Shown here piece after piece: positions 28,272 through 37,312 of a DNA stretch of 64,000 bases. Position numbers and translations under genes: made by a program. Position 1 is the first letter of the stretch; every line of letters starts with the position of its first letter. The notes under the pieces were generated by a model that saw only the letters and a list, made by a program, of their open reading frames with translations, was not told the origin of the DNA and ran no database searches. The stretch is taken from the NCBI GenBank assembly GCA_016839585.1, contig JAEOTZ010000004.1, positions 1-64,000 on the forward strand, given 5' to 3'. The stretch is from Promethearchaeota archaeon (GTDB taxonomy: Archaea > Asgardarchaeota > Lokiarchaeia > Sigyniarchaeales > SOKP01).

Positions 28272-29140
28272 TAAAAATCCGATTTATTTAAAACAGCAAG
28301 AACAATGTTAGTAATTATTTCTTTTTTTGATTGTGTCAAACCATCTTCTAATTCGATTTTATTATATAGGGACATTACAGCTGATTCAATCCAGTTCTTC
28401 GAACTATTATCATTACCATATTGACTTATTAAAGCAGCCATGTCAATTGCTCCTCTAATAGAGCTCCCTCTTCGTATTGATGTACTTTCTCTTGTTTTTT
28501 GAATTATATTTTGAGATATTTTAGCGATTTTATCAACATTGCCATTACTTAAATTCGCTTCTTGCTTAATAATTAAAATTTCTTCTTCAGGATTTTGATA
28601 ATTTAATTTTATCCAAACAAAACGATCAATTAATGCTTCTCCTAAAACAGTTACCCCTACATGAGCAGATGGATTTTGTGTTGCTATAACAAAAAAATCT
28701 TCATGAGCATGAATTGTTTTTAATTTTGGAATTTCTAAAATCCCCTCATCCAATACAGTTAATAATTCATTTTGAGTACTTTCAGGCATTCTATTGATTT
28801 CATTTATAAATAAACATCCTCCCTCTAGCATAGCACGAACAAGAGGGCCTTGTACATATGTATCTTCAACGTATCCCTTTGCAATTACTAAAGGAGGATC
28901 AAAATAACCTACAAGATTATGTGTGAGAGTTTCTTCTGAGCAATCAATACGATAAAAATCTGAATCAAAATAAGCGGCTACAGCTTTCGCGAGAGTCGTT
29001 TTTCCAACTCCAACTTCACCTTCTATTAAGATATTCTTACCTACTGAGTGAGCTAAAACAATTTGTTTTAACTCTTCCGTTCTACCAATTATTTTATATT
29101 TCTCTTGTATTTCTTTTACTATTTCGGTTGTATCAACCAT
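28271..29140 (-). CDS. MoxR-family AAA+ ATPase
   Basis: Walker A is GEVGVGKT (41-48), and Walker B with its arginine-finger region lies in GCLFINEINRMPESTQNELL (around 108-127), the MoxR signature (the usual DE is replaced by NE). VIATQNPSAHVGVTVLGEAL is the sensor 1 region with its Asn, and LIDRFVWI carries the conserved Arg. MoxR ATPases work with VWA proteins, here the next gene, as chaperones for cofactor insertion or complex assembly. No substrate enzyme is adjacent. ATG start at 29140; divergent from the ABC transporter, with 284 bases between them. Confidence 0.9.
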   Translation of the reverse strand: MVDTTEIVKEIQEKYKIIGRTEELKQIVLAHSVGKNILIEGEVGVGKTTLAKAVAAYFDSDFYRIDCSEETLTHNLVGYFDPPLVIAKGYVEDTYVQGPLVRAMLEGGCLFINEINRMPESTQNELLTVLDEGILEIPKLKTIHAHEDFFVIATQNPSAHVGVTVLGEALIDRFVWIKLNYQNPEEEILIIKQEANLSNGNVDKIAKISQNIIQKTRESTSIRRGSSIRGAIDMAALISQYGNDNSSKNWIESAVMSLYNKIELEDGLTQSKKEIITNIVLAVLNKSDF

Positions 29141-29393
29141 AAATGTAACAAATTATTTATCTCTAAAAAATTTTTTTAATTGAAGCTTTTCCTATCTCAC
29201 ACATCCCACTTGAATGAAATTCAATTTTTGGGGAAATTAATACGAATTTTTTTTGAGCTCCCTGAAGAAAGATACTAATTTTGTTAAATGAATTTTTAAT
29301 AAACTTAAAAGAAAGTTATATTCAAATTTAAACTTCAAATAGAGTAAAGAAAAGTTTATATTAACTTTTGTAAATTCTTCTTATAAATTTTAA

Positions 29394-29407
29394 TTTATTT
29401 ATATTTT
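29394..29407 (+). promoter_or_regulatory. TATA box of the ABC exporter operon
   Basis: TTTATATTTT at 29398-29407 centres about 23 bases before the ATG at 29425. No Shine-Dalgarno sequence precedes that ATG, so the mRNA is probably leaderless or nearly so. Two weaker AT-rich boxes (around 29353 and 29379) lie upstream. The rest of the 29141-29424 gap holds no ORF. Confidence 0.5.
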
Positions 29408-29424
29408 AGTGTTGATAAATTATC

Positions 29425-30393
29425 ATGGAATTAGCAATTGAAGCTATTGGAATTACAAAAAAATTTGGTGGGCATGGAAAAGGACCTTTTAAAAAACCTA
29501 TTGTGGAAGCACTAAAGAATGTTGATTTCAAAGTAAAATCTGGGGAAAATTATTGTCTCTTAGGACCAAATGGTTCCGGAAAAACTACATTAATACGTTG
29601 TGTTTTAGGATTATTAGAGGGTGAAGGTTCTATTAAACTTTTAGGATATGACATACCAAAACAACGGAATAAAATAATACAAAAAATAGGTTATATGCCT
29701 CAGGAGACCAGTCTTTATTCTGACTTATCAGTAAAAGAAACCCTTCAATTTTTTGCACGAATTTTTGGTTTAAAGAATCGTGAACATCGAAATAAAGCTA
29801 TAGAAACAATATTAGATGTTTTAAAATTAAAAGAATGGCAAAATATGATTGTAGAAAATCTTTCAGGAGGTATGAAACGTCGACTTTCTTTAGCAAGTTC
29901 TTTAGTACATGAACCCGAGCTTATCTTACTCGATGAACCAACAGTGGGGGTGGATCCAAAGCTTAGACTTACTTTCTGGGACTATTTTAATGAATTGAAC
30001 AAAAAGGGAGCTACAATTCTTACAACAACTCACGTGATGGATGAAGCCGAAAAAAGTCATATAATTGGTTTTATGAGAGATGGGCGTCTTATTGCCGAAG
30101 GCTCTATAGATGAGTTAAAGAAAAGAATCCCTAAATATAGGAAACTAACTGTTAAAACAACAATTGAAAATACAGAATCAATTGGAAGTTTAATTTCGAA
30201 AGAATGTGATCTAGAAGTAGTTCCATCTCAATTTAAAATAGAAGTATTTTATGATGATAATTCAATGTTAGAACCAATATTAGAATTGATTAAAAATGAA
30301 ACCAAAATACAAGAAATCATTACAACTGAACCTAATCTAGAAGATATTTTTATACATTTTTCAAATAAAAAGGAGGGTTCTATAGATAAATGA
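29425..30393 (+). CDS. ABC transporter ATP-binding protein (ABC-2 exporter type)
   Basis: Walker A GPNGSGKT (about 49-56), signature LSGGMKRR (about 148-155), Walker B LILLDEP, and the switch His in TTTHVMDEAE are all present. A C-terminal extension of about 100 residues (from residue 218) is typical of exporters of the ABC-2 type (DrrA/Ccm-like). With the next gene it forms an exporter; cargo unknown. Upstream, a TATA box at 29398-29407 suggests a leaderless start. Its stop overlaps the permease start (ATGA). Confidence 0.92.
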   Translation: MELAIEAIGITKKFGGHGKGPFKKPIVEALKNVDFKVKSGENYCLLGPNGSGKTTLIRCVLGLLEGEGSIKLLGYDIPKQRNKIIQKIGYMPQETSLYSDLSVKETLQFFARIFGLKNREHRNKAIETILDVLKLKEWQNMIVENLSGGMKRRLSLASSLVHEPELILLDEPTVGVDPKLRLTFWDYFNELNKKGATILTTTHVMDEAEKSHIIGFMRDGRLIAEGSIDELKKRIPKYRKLTVKTTIENTESIGSLISKECDLEVVPSQFKIEVFYDDNSMLEPILELIKNETKIQEIITTEPNLEDIFIHFSNKKEGSIDK

Positions 30394-31898
30394 AGTTATT
30401 TAATATTTGGACTATTACTAAGAAAAATTTGAATCAAATGAAACGTGATGTCCGAATGATTGGATTATCAATTTTTGCTCCAATTTTGGTTACAGCTCTA
30501 TTTGGTTCTGTTTTTGGTGGGGATATAACTAATATTAAAGTAATAGTAATAAATAATGATAATAATTTTGAAGATAATATTTCAACCCAAATTTCAGATG
30601 TAGTAGCTTTAGATCCTAAAATTCAATACAACATTACATTTGATCCGAATATTGCTCGTGTTGCTGTAAATAATAATTATTCCCAAGCAGCAATTATTTT
30701 TCCAAGCTTATTTACAGAAAATTTATTACTTGGGAAAGAAACACAAATTGAGTTATATGTAAGTTATGAAAATCCAGACCTTGCAGAATATATCATTTCT
30801 CTCTTTCAAATAAGTTATACTCAAGTATTAGAAACTTATACTGGAGGATCTAATTTTTCAGTTTTAATATTTCCTGTTCATGAAGGAATTCCTGGCCCAC
30901 TTCCAGAATTTATTAATGTTTCTCTTTGTAACAATGATATCGGTTGGACTAAAGGGAAGTTATCAGATGAAATTCTTAAGATTTTAGATGAGAATGGAAA
31001 ATTAAAGCTAATATTTTCGAATGACCTAAACCATTCAGAAACTTTAGTGGAAAAAGGGGAAATCCGTGCTATTTTAATATTTTCTGAGAATTTTACATAC
31101 GAGATGCTAACAAAAAAGGAAATTAATCTTCAAGTTAAATTAGATGGTGCTGAACCACAATCGTGCTTAGTAATTATGAGTTTATTAACTTCTTCTCTTG
31201 TTGAAGCTTTTTCAGATGAATTTGATAAATCTATGTTTAATATAAATGAATATTATTTCAATAATCCTGACAGCACCGAAAAACCCATAAAATCAATAAC
31301 CTATTTTACTCCAGCTATTTTATGCTTTATTGTATTCTTTTTCTCGTTTCTATTAACAATGTTAGCTTTTTTAAGGGAACGAAATCAAGGAACCATGGAA
31401 CGTATACTTACTTCACCATTAACAAGAGGGGAAATTATTCTGGGATATATTTTATCTCATAGTATTCTTTCAATTGTTCAAGCAACTTCTGTTATTCTCA
31501 CAACATTTTTGATTTTTGGAGCGCAAATCGAATATACAGTTCTTTCTCTTATTCAAGCTTATTTAATCATTTATTTAGTAGTTATAGGGGCACTAGGAAT
31601 AGGGATATTTCTTTCAACTTTAGCTAAAACGGAGTTTCAAATATTACAATTTATTCCTCTGGTTATCATCCCTTTTATGTTACTCTCAGGAGTATGGGCA
31701 CCAATTGAAACCTTGCCCGATTGGCTACAGCCAATCTCTCAGTTTATTCCTTTAACATATGCTAATCAAGCAATGAGAGATATTCTCTTAAGAAAAGAAA
31801 GTTTTTTAGATGTGCCAATTGCACTAATCATTTTATTAACATTCGCAGTGATGATGATTGCATTAGGAATAATAAAACTCGATAAAAAACTCAAATAA
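30390..31898 (+). CDS. ABC-2 type transporter permease
   Basis: One N-terminal helix (MIGLSIFAPILVTALFGSVF) is followed by a large extracellular region (about residues 50-305) and then five helices from ILCFIVFFFSFLLTMLAFL to the end. The intracellular RERNQGTMERILTSPLTRGE is the hallmark of ABC-2 permeases of the DrrB/YhgE type. The long extracellular part may take part in export or substrate recognition. It has a Shine-Dalgarno sequence (AAGGAGG, 30371) and overlaps the ATPase stop, so the two are co-translated. Confidence 0.9.
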   Translation: MKLFNIWTITKKNLNQMKRDVRMIGLSIFAPILVTALFGSVFGGDITNIKVIVINNDNNFEDNISTQISDVVALDPKIQYNITFDPNIARVAVNNNYSQAAIIFPSLFTENLLLGKETQIELYVSYENPDLAEYIISLFQISYTQVLETYTGGSNFSVLIFPVHEGIPGPLPEFINVSLCNNDIGWTKGKLSDEILKILDENGKLKLIFSNDLNHSETLVEKGEIRAILIFSENFTYEMLTKKEINLQVKLDGAEPQSCLVIMSLLTSSLVEAFSDEFDKSMFNINEYYFNNPDSTEKPIKSITYFTPAILCFIVFFFSFLLTMLAFLRERNQGTMERILTSPLTRGEIILGYILSHSILSIVQATSVILTTFLIFGAQIEYTVLSLIQAYLIIYLVVIGALGIGIFLSTLAKTEFQILQFIPLVIIPFMLLSGVWAPIETLPDWLQPISQFIPLTYANQAMRDILLRKESFLDVPIALIILLTFAVMMIALGIIKLDKKLK

Positions 31899-32020
31899 AT
31901 TAAAGAATTTTTTTTATTTTTTATTTATTATTAGTCAACCAAATATTTAGATTAAGAAAATAATAACCTCATAGAACTAAGTAATTTAAATAATAGAAAA
32001 ATTAAAAGGATGTTCTTAAT

Positions 32021-33277
32021 TTATTTGGGAAATAATTTCACCAAGACTTTTGCTCCTTCCTTTAAACCTTCTTGATAAGGAGGGATTTCTACTATTCCAT
32101 CTGATTTAGTCAAAGAACTTAAAACTCCTGATCCCTTCAGCTTTATAGGAAAAGCAATATATTCATTGTTAATTTTTTCTATCTTCACTCTGAGATGATG
32201 AATATATCCCATACTTGAAACTGGGACATCATTTTTAAGAGTTGCAAAAATTTCTGTTCTAGGATCAAGTTTCAAACACCCTAACATTTTTCTAATAGTA
32301 ATTCCTACAAATTTTAAGAAACCTATATAAGCGGCAACCGGAGTACCAGGTAAACAAAAAATTACTGTTTTATCTTTATATCCTATTAAAATTGGAGAAC
32401 CTGGTCGCATTGCAACTCCATGTATTAGTATTGTGGCGCTTTCTTGCATAATTTCAGGTAATAAATCTTTACTTCCAACAGAAGTACCCCCAGTAAAAAC
32501 AACTATGTCTGAATCCTTGACAGAATTAAGTAAAAATTCTTTAATTTTTTCTTTATCATCTTTTAAAGTTGATTCTCTAATTACAGTGCCACCATACATC
32601 TTAACCAAATTTGAAATCATAGGAGTGTTAGAATTATAAATTTTATTAGGTTCCAATGGATTTCCAAGTTCTATCAATTCATCTCCCGTAGCATAAACAC
32701 TCACTTTAGGACGCGCTCTTACTTTTATTTTAGTAAATCCTAATGAGCTTAATAAGGCAATATGTTCTGCTTTTAATTGAATTCCTTTATTAAGAATTTT
32801 TTTACCTTTTGGAATATCTTCTCCTTTTTTTGAAATATTTTTACCTGGAACAAGTGATGTGTATAGAGTTATAATATCATCTTTTATGTCAGTATCTTCA
32901 ATTTTAATTACTGTGTCTGCACCTTTAGGAATCGCAGCTCCAGTAGAAATTCGTATTGCTTCTCCCTCATCTATTTCTAGGTCAGAAAAACCTCCAACTT
33001 CAACTTTTCCTACTAATTTAACTGTTTTGGGATTTTTAAGTGAAGCTTCAAAAGTATCTGTTGCTTTTAATGCATATCCATCCATAGCAGCCCTTTCAAA
33101 TGGGGGAATATCAATATTACTAACAATATCCTCAGCTAATATTCTATTTAAAGCAATTGCGGTTTGAATTTCTTCAATAGAAGTAAAATTAATGTGAGAA
33201 TCTAATTTCTTAATAGCATCCTCTAACGAGGTTAATTTTGAAAAACCAATCTTTCTCAATCTCTCCAATCGAATCAC
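32021..33277 (-). CDS. moeA: molybdopterin molybdenumtransferase MoeA, paralogue 2
   Basis: MoeA motifs: IPPFERAAMDGYALKATDTF near residue 58, FTGGTSVGSKDLLPEIM, and PGTPVAAYIGF. This is the enzyme that inserts molybdate or tungstate into adenylylated molybdopterin. Two moeA genes in one cluster are known from tungsten-using archaea (MoeA1/MoeA2), where one may be specialised for tungsten. The start is GTG, within GTGA overlapping the stop of moaB. It is the last gene of the cluster. Confidence 0.92.
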   Translation of the reverse strand: MIRLERLRKIGFSKLTSLEDAIKKLDSHINFTSIEEIQTAIALNRILAEDIVSNIDIPPFERAAMDGYALKATDTFEASLKNPKTVKLVGKVEVGGFSDLEIDEGEAIRISTGAAIPKGADTVIKIEDTDIKDDIITLYTSLVPGKNISKKGEDIPKGKKILNKGIQLKAEHIALLSSLGFTKIKVRARPKVSVYATGDELIELGNPLEPNKIYNSNTPMISNLVKMYGGTVIRESTLKDDKEKIKEFLLNSVKDSDIVVFTGGTSVGSKDLLPEIMQESATILIHGVAMRPGSPILIGYKDKTVIFCLPGTPVAAYIGFLKFVGITIRKMLGCLKLDPRTEIFATLKNDVPVSSMGYIHHLRVKIEKINNEYIAFPIKLKGSGVLSSLTKSDGIVEIPPYQEGLKEGAKVLVKLFPK

Positions 33278-33810
33278 TCTTCTTTCTTGATAAGATAAGT
33301 TATATGCCCTAACTCTGGAAGAATCAATTTATTTAAAGCTAATTTCACAGCATTTGGAGAACCAGGTAGAAGAAAAATAATTTTACCCAATAAAGTACCG
33401 GCAATAGCTCTTGATAACATTGCAGAAGATCCTATTTCCTTAAATGATAAGTACCTAAATAGCTCTCCAAAACCATCAATTTCTTTTTCTAATAAAGGTG
33501 TAACCGTCTCATTGGTAATATCTTTAGATGTTAAGCCAGTACCTCCGCTAAATATTACAGAATCAATTGAAGGATCTTTAACTAATTTATTTAATATAAA
33601 ATTGATATGATCCTTAGAATCTGGTATTATTTCAGAAAAATTTAATGAAATTGCCATATTTTCATTTAGGATTTGTTTTACTAAAGGAATTGTTTTATCA
33701 GAACTGGTTTTATTCTTTTGAATTTCATTATATCGACTTGTACTTACCACAATTAGTGCTATATTAATTTTTTTAGGAGCTTCTTTTTTATACTCTTCAT
33801 GAACTTTCAT
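33274..33810 (-). CDS. moaB: molybdopterin adenylyltransferase-type protein MoaB/MogA
   Basis: ALIVVSTSRYNE, SVIFSGGTGLTSKDITNETV and FLLPGSPNAVKLAL are the three conserved segments of the MoaB/MogA family (179-residue enzymes). The enzyme adenylylates molybdopterin before metal insertion. Start ATG, 23 bases after the stop of the upstream moeA; its stop overlaps the GTG of the next moeA. Together with the flanking MoeA proteins it performs the last two steps of cofactor assembly. Confidence 0.92.
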   Translation of the reverse strand: MKVHEEYKKEAPKKINIALIVVSTSRYNEIQKNKTSSDKTIPLVKQILNENMAISLNFSEIIPDSKDHINFILNKLVKDPSIDSVIFSGGTGLTSKDITNETVTPLLEKEIDGFGELFRYLSFKEIGSSAMLSRAIAGTLLGKIIFLLPGSPNAVKLALNKLILPELGHITYLIKKEE

Positions 33811-33833
33811 AGTCTTGTACTCATTATTTTTAA

Positions 33834-35060
33834 TTAAAAGAAATATATGCTTCTTTTATCTCCTTTTTCTATAATTGATTCTAATTCTTCAATTTCAATA
33901 TACCCATCAGCATTAAATATTGTACTTATTGCCTCTGAACCTGTTTTAATCGGAAAAATCTTTTTAATTCCATTAATCTCTCTTATTTTAACAGTCTTAA
34001 ATTCATGCCTTCCAACTGTACTATATATCCTCTCTCCAACTTCGAATTCTTTTGATTCTTTTTCTTTTAATGGATATCCTGACATCCTTCTAAGAAAGTT
34101 TTCGATTAAAACATAAAAACAACTTAAAGCTGATGTTGGATAACCAGGTAATATAATTAAGATTTTCTGACCCAATTTTGCAAATATTAAAGGCTTTCCA
34201 GGCTTAATCCTAACTCCATGTACAAGAATATCAACATTTTGGTAAGTTTCAAGGACTTGTGGACCTAGGTCGCCTTCTCCCTTAGAAGTCCCTCCTGAAA
34301 GAATTACTATATCACTCTCTTTTAGTGATTTATCAATAATACTTTTGAGATCTTCAAAATTATCTTTAATAATTCCTAAGAATTTTACTTTAGCTCCTGT
34401 ATTTTCGATTGCCTTCTTTAATACAATTGAATTTACGTCATATATCTTTCCAATTTCAAGTTTTTGTGTCTTATGAGTTAAGAGTTCATTTCCGGTACTG
34501 ATTAGACTTATGATAGGTTTTCTATACACTGATATTTGACTTATTCCACATGAGGATATCAATCCCAATGTAGGTAGATCGATTAAACTACCTTTTTCGC
34601 AAATGGTATCTCCTTTTTTTACATCATGTCCAATATTAATTACATGAGTCCCTGGAGTAATTGCTTTTGAGATAGTAACCTTATCTCCCTCTCTTTCTGT
34701 AAATTCAACCATGACTACCCCATTGGCATTATCAGGAATAGCGGCGCCTGTTGCTACATAAGAACATTGCCCTTTTTCAATTTTTTTTAGAGGGCTATCC
34801 CCAGCACTAATTATCTCAATAAGATTGAGAGTTATTAAATTATCTTCTTCGGCACCAAAAGTATCTTCAGAAATTACAGCATATCCATCCATTCTTGACT
34901 TTCTAAAATGAGGAACATTAATAGCACTTTTTATGTCTCTATAAACAACTCTATTGAAGCCTTCTTCAAGAGGTATAATTTCTTCTTCAGAAACTATTTT
35001 TGGAATTGAATTAAGTAATTTCTTAAATTCCTCCACTTGAATTGCCTTTAAGAATTTCAT
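33834..35060 (-). CDS. moeA: molybdopterin molybdenumtransferase MoeA, paralogue 1
   Basis: Motifs FRKSRMDGYAV (about 52-62), VILSGGTSKGEGDLGPQVLE, and ILPGYPTSALSCFY mark a second MoeA. The two copies differ clearly: this one has 'PHFRKSRMDGYAV' and the other 'PPFERAAMDGYAL'. As in Pyrococcus-type archaea, one copy could handle tungstate and the other molybdate, though the sequence alone does not tell which. Start ATG; 36 bases after the stop of moaE. Confidence 0.92.
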   Translation of the reverse strand: MKFLKAIQVEEFKKLLNSIPKIVSEEEIIPLEEGFNRVVYRDIKSAINVPHFRKSRMDGYAVISEDTFGAEEDNLITLNLIEIISAGDSPLKKIEKGQCSYVATGAAIPDNANGVVMVEFTEREGDKVTISKAITPGTHVINIGHDVKKGDTICEKGSLIDLPTLGLISSCGISQISVYRKPIISLISTGNELLTHKTQKLEIGKIYDVNSIVLKKAIENTGAKVKFLGIIKDNFEDLKSIIDKSLKESDIVILSGGTSKGEGDLGPQVLETYQNVDILVHGVRIKPGKPLIFAKLGQKILIILPGYPTSALSCFYVLIENFLRRMSGYPLKEKESKEFEVGERIYSTVGRHEFKTVKIREINGIKKIFPIKTGSEAISTIFNADGYIEIEELESIIEKGDKRSIYFF

Positions 35061-35096
35061 AATTAGTCCTAAATTTTATTATTTATCTTAAAAATG

Positions 35097-35540
35097 TTAA
35101 TGGATCCATTTAGAGGTTCCATCAATAAAATCTTCTCGTTTCCACACTGCTATTTTTTTTTTATACAAATCAACTGCGTTTTTTATAGCATCAAAACCTT
35201 CTTCTCTATGAGCTGATCCCACAACAACGTAAACCAAGTCATCAGAAAGGCTGAAATCACCTTTAAAATGAACAATTTTTACGTCTATAATTCCATTTTT
35301 TTTCTTTAGACTTTCACAAATATCGTCTATAGTTATATTTGCCATATCATCAAAAGAATCAATTTTCATGCTTTTAACTTGTTTACCTTCCTTAGAGCTC
35401 TCTCTCACAATTCCAGTAAAAACATGAATAGACCCTACATTTTTTATTTTAGGATTATTTTTTACAGATTTAATAATTTCGTCTAAAGTAATTTCTCCTT
35501 TATTATAAATACCAGATCGTAATTCTTTAGTCTCATTCAT
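35097..35540 (-). CDS. moaE: molybdopterin synthase large subunit MoaE
   Basis: Conserved stretches GSIHVFTGIVRESSKEGKQV, VVVGSAHREEGFDAIKNAVD and IAVWKREDFIDGTSKWIH match the catalytic large subunit, including the substrate-binding K-K and WK(R)E motif. Length 147 aa is normal. It forms the synthase with MoaD, encoded 6 bases upstream, and puts two sulfurs into precursor Z. The start is ATG. Confidence 0.93.
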   Translation of the reverse strand: MNETKELRSGIYNKGEITLDEIIKSVKNNPKIKNVGSIHVFTGIVRESSKEGKQVKSMKIDSFDDMANITIDDICESLKKKNGIIDVKIVHFKGDFSLSDDLVYVVVGSAHREEGFDAIKNAVDLYKKKIAVWKREDFIDGTSKWIH

Positions 35541-35546
35541 GATATA

Positions 35547-35837
35547 TCACCCCCCTGATACTGGTAATAAAAGAGCAATTTTATCTCCCTCATTTAAAAA
35601 TATGGATAAAACATCTTGACCATGGATAGGCTTATTATTTACAATTACTGATATGTTATTACTTAAAGATTCATTCTTCTTATCCAATAATAACTCTAGC
35701 ATAGGATCATATTTTTTAATGAGTAAATCAATTAATTCCTTCAAATTTTTGCTTGATAAATCGAACTTTTCAGTATCTTTTTTTGTAATATCCTTAAATT
35801 CTGCAAAATATAGTACTTCTACTAACAAATTATACAC
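35547..35837 (-). CDS. moaD: molybdopterin synthase sulfur carrier MoaD
   Basis: Ubiquitin-fold protein of 96 aa ending in the diagnostic Gly-Gly (LLPVSGG), where the thiocarboxylate forms. The start is GTG at 35837 (no clear Shine-Dalgarno sequence); a TTG at 35828 is an alternative that would begin LLVEVLYFAEF. It needs a ThiF/MoeB-type adenylyltransferase for activation; none is in the window, so it must lie elsewhere or be shared with other ubiquitin-like proteins. Co-transcribed with moaA and moaE. Confidence 0.9.
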   Translation of the reverse strand: MYNLLVEVLYFAEFKDITKKDTEKFDLSSKNLKELIDLLIKKYDPMLELLLDKKNESLSNNISVIVNNKPIHGQDVLSIFLNEGDKIALLLPVSGG

Positions 35838-35864
35838 TTTATTTTAAATCAATAAAAATCTTTT

Positions 35865-36785
35865 TTAATAATAAGGTTCTCTTGAATCAACTACCTCTTT
35901 TACAATTGATTCATATTTTGATAATGAATAGTGATTTCGTAACACTTCTTTAATATTTTTCCCGAGATCTGAACGATATAAACAACCAAAAAGGTTTCCA
36001 TCACATCCAACTCGTAGTTTAGTACATCCCATACAAAAATCGTGGCTAGGAGAAATAGTCTCAACAACAGCAGAATTAGGCATAATGAATACTTTTCTGT
36101 TTTGCATATTTCCTCTAATGATTGTTTTTACTGCTTTAGATTCAAATTCTTCTATAAGAGGTTTAACATCATAATGATACTTTTCATAAAACTCACCGTT
36201 CCCTCCTAATGCATCAGAAACTTTATGCAATTCAATTAATTGTAAAACAAATCCATTTATTGCACAGAATTCAATCATATTTTCCAGTTCATTATCATTA
36301 ATCCCTTTTAAAATAACAAAATTTAATTTTATGGGATTAAATCCAATTTGTTTAGTTTTCTTTAAACCTTTAAGAACCTTCCCTAAAGAATCCAATCCAT
36401 ATATTCTCTTATATACTTCAGGCTTAAGTGAACTTAATGAAACATTAATTCTATTTAAACCAGCATTGAATAATTCCTCAGCCATTTCATACAAATAATA
36501 CCCATTTGTAGTCAAAGAAATATCTTTATAGAGGTTCAAATCCGCTACATTCCTTATAATTTGTACTATCTCTTCTCGACATAAGGGTTCTCCCCCAGTG
36601 AATTTGATTCTTGTTACCTTTAAGATTTCGGCTAATATTTTACATAATTTAGTAATTTCTTCTACAGCTAATTCTGATGTTTTTGGAGTAAAACCTTCTT
36701 GATCACAATAAATACATTTAAAGTTACATTTAGAAGTTATTGAAAATCTGATGTGCTTAATTTCTCTATTATTCTTATCTTTCAT
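35865..36785 (-). CDS. moaA: GTP 3',8-cyclase MoaA (radical SAM)
   Basis: The N-terminal radical-SAM cluster is C20-x3-C24-x2-C27 in ITSKCNFKCIYCDQEG. The C-terminal second cluster is CMGCTKLRVGCDGNLFGC, the MoaA feature that binds GTP. Conserved TTNGYYLYE and KFTGGEPL are also present. It converts GTP into 3',8-cyclo-7,8-dihydro-GTP, the first step of molybdopterin synthesis. Length 306 aa; the C-terminal GG tail of bacterial MoaA is not present, as in many archaea. Adjacent to moaC, which acts next. Confidence 0.94.
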   Translation of the reverse strand: MKDKNNREIKHIRFSITSKCNFKCIYCDQEGFTPKTSELAVEEITKLCKILAEILKVTRIKFTGGEPLCREEIVQIIRNVADLNLYKDISLTTNGYYLYEMAEELFNAGLNRINVSLSSLKPEVYKRIYGLDSLGKVLKGLKKTKQIGFNPIKLNFVILKGINDNELENMIEFCAINGFVLQLIELHKVSDALGGNGEFYEKYHYDVKPLIEEFESKAVKTIIRGNMQNRKVFIMPNSAVVETISPSHDFCMGCTKLRVGCDGNLFGCLYRSDLGKNIKEVLRNHYSLSKYESIVKEVVDSREPYY

Positions 36786-36796
36786 TTTAAATGGAT

Positions 36797-37228
36797 TTAC
36801 ATCTGTTTAATCTTTTTTTCAACTTTTATATCAGAAATTAGGGTGGATGGATATTGTCCGTTCTCATCTTTTTCATACATTTTAACAACATCCCAGATAT
36901 TCAATAAAGCAGCGCTTACTCCTGTTAAAGCTTCCATCTCAACACCAGTCTTGGCTATACTCTTTACTACACATGTAACTTTAATAAATATATTTTCTTC
37001 AAAGTCAAAATCTATGCTAACATTGTTTATTGGGATTGGATGGCAAAACGGAATCAAATCCGGTACTTTTTTAACAGCATTGATAGCAGAGACTTTTGCT
37101 ATTGTAAGAATGTCTCCTTTTTCGATTTTTTTAGTTTTAATTCTATCTATCGTTTCTTTTTTAAGCTTTATTTTTCCAGACGCCCTAGCAATCCTAGGAA
37201 TTGTATCTTTTTTAGATATATCGATCAT
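36797..37228 (-). CDS. moaC: cyclic pyranopterin monophosphate synthase MoaC
   Basis: Short hallmark sequences ARASGKIKLKKET, LIPFCHPIPI, and KTGVEMEALTGVSAALLNIW, with the catalytic Lys/Asp near VKMYEK. It turns the MoaA product into precursor Z. At 143 aa it is near the family length. A half-site identical to the tupA operator lies 24-48 bases upstream of the ATG (see the separate site). It is 84 bases after the stop of tupC and probably opens the cofactor part of the supercluster. Confidence 0.94.
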   Translation of the reverse strand: MIDISKKDTIPRIARASGKIKLKKETIDRIKTKKIEKGDILTIAKVSAINAVKKVPDLIPFCHPIPINNVSIDFDFEENIFIKVTCVVKSIAKTGVEMEALTGVSAALLNIWDVVKMYEKDENGQYPSTLISDIKVEKKIKQM

Positions 37229-37252
37229 TTTAGTTAAAACTCTTAAAATTTT

Positions 37253-37276
37253 CGTTTTAGCTTCCTATACATATCG
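37253..37276. promoter_or_regulatory. candidate operator (half-conserved) upstream of moaC
   Basis: ATACATATCG (37267-37276) equals exactly the right half of the perfect inverted repeat before tupA. Ten bases to its left with the same four-base spacer is CGTTTTAGCT, matching the other half in only part (CG and the T positions). It ends 24 bases before the moaC ATG, against 30 for tupA. That it is bound by the same regulator is inference. Confidence 0.5.
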
Positions 37277-37312
37277 ACAATTTATTTAAATTGAAATTTC
37301 TTAAAAACTTAA

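Noticed and set aside
36753-37289. 178-aa plus-strand ORF over moaC
   Set aside because: It runs antisense to moaC, which has complete family motifs; the translation is low-complexity hydrophobic.
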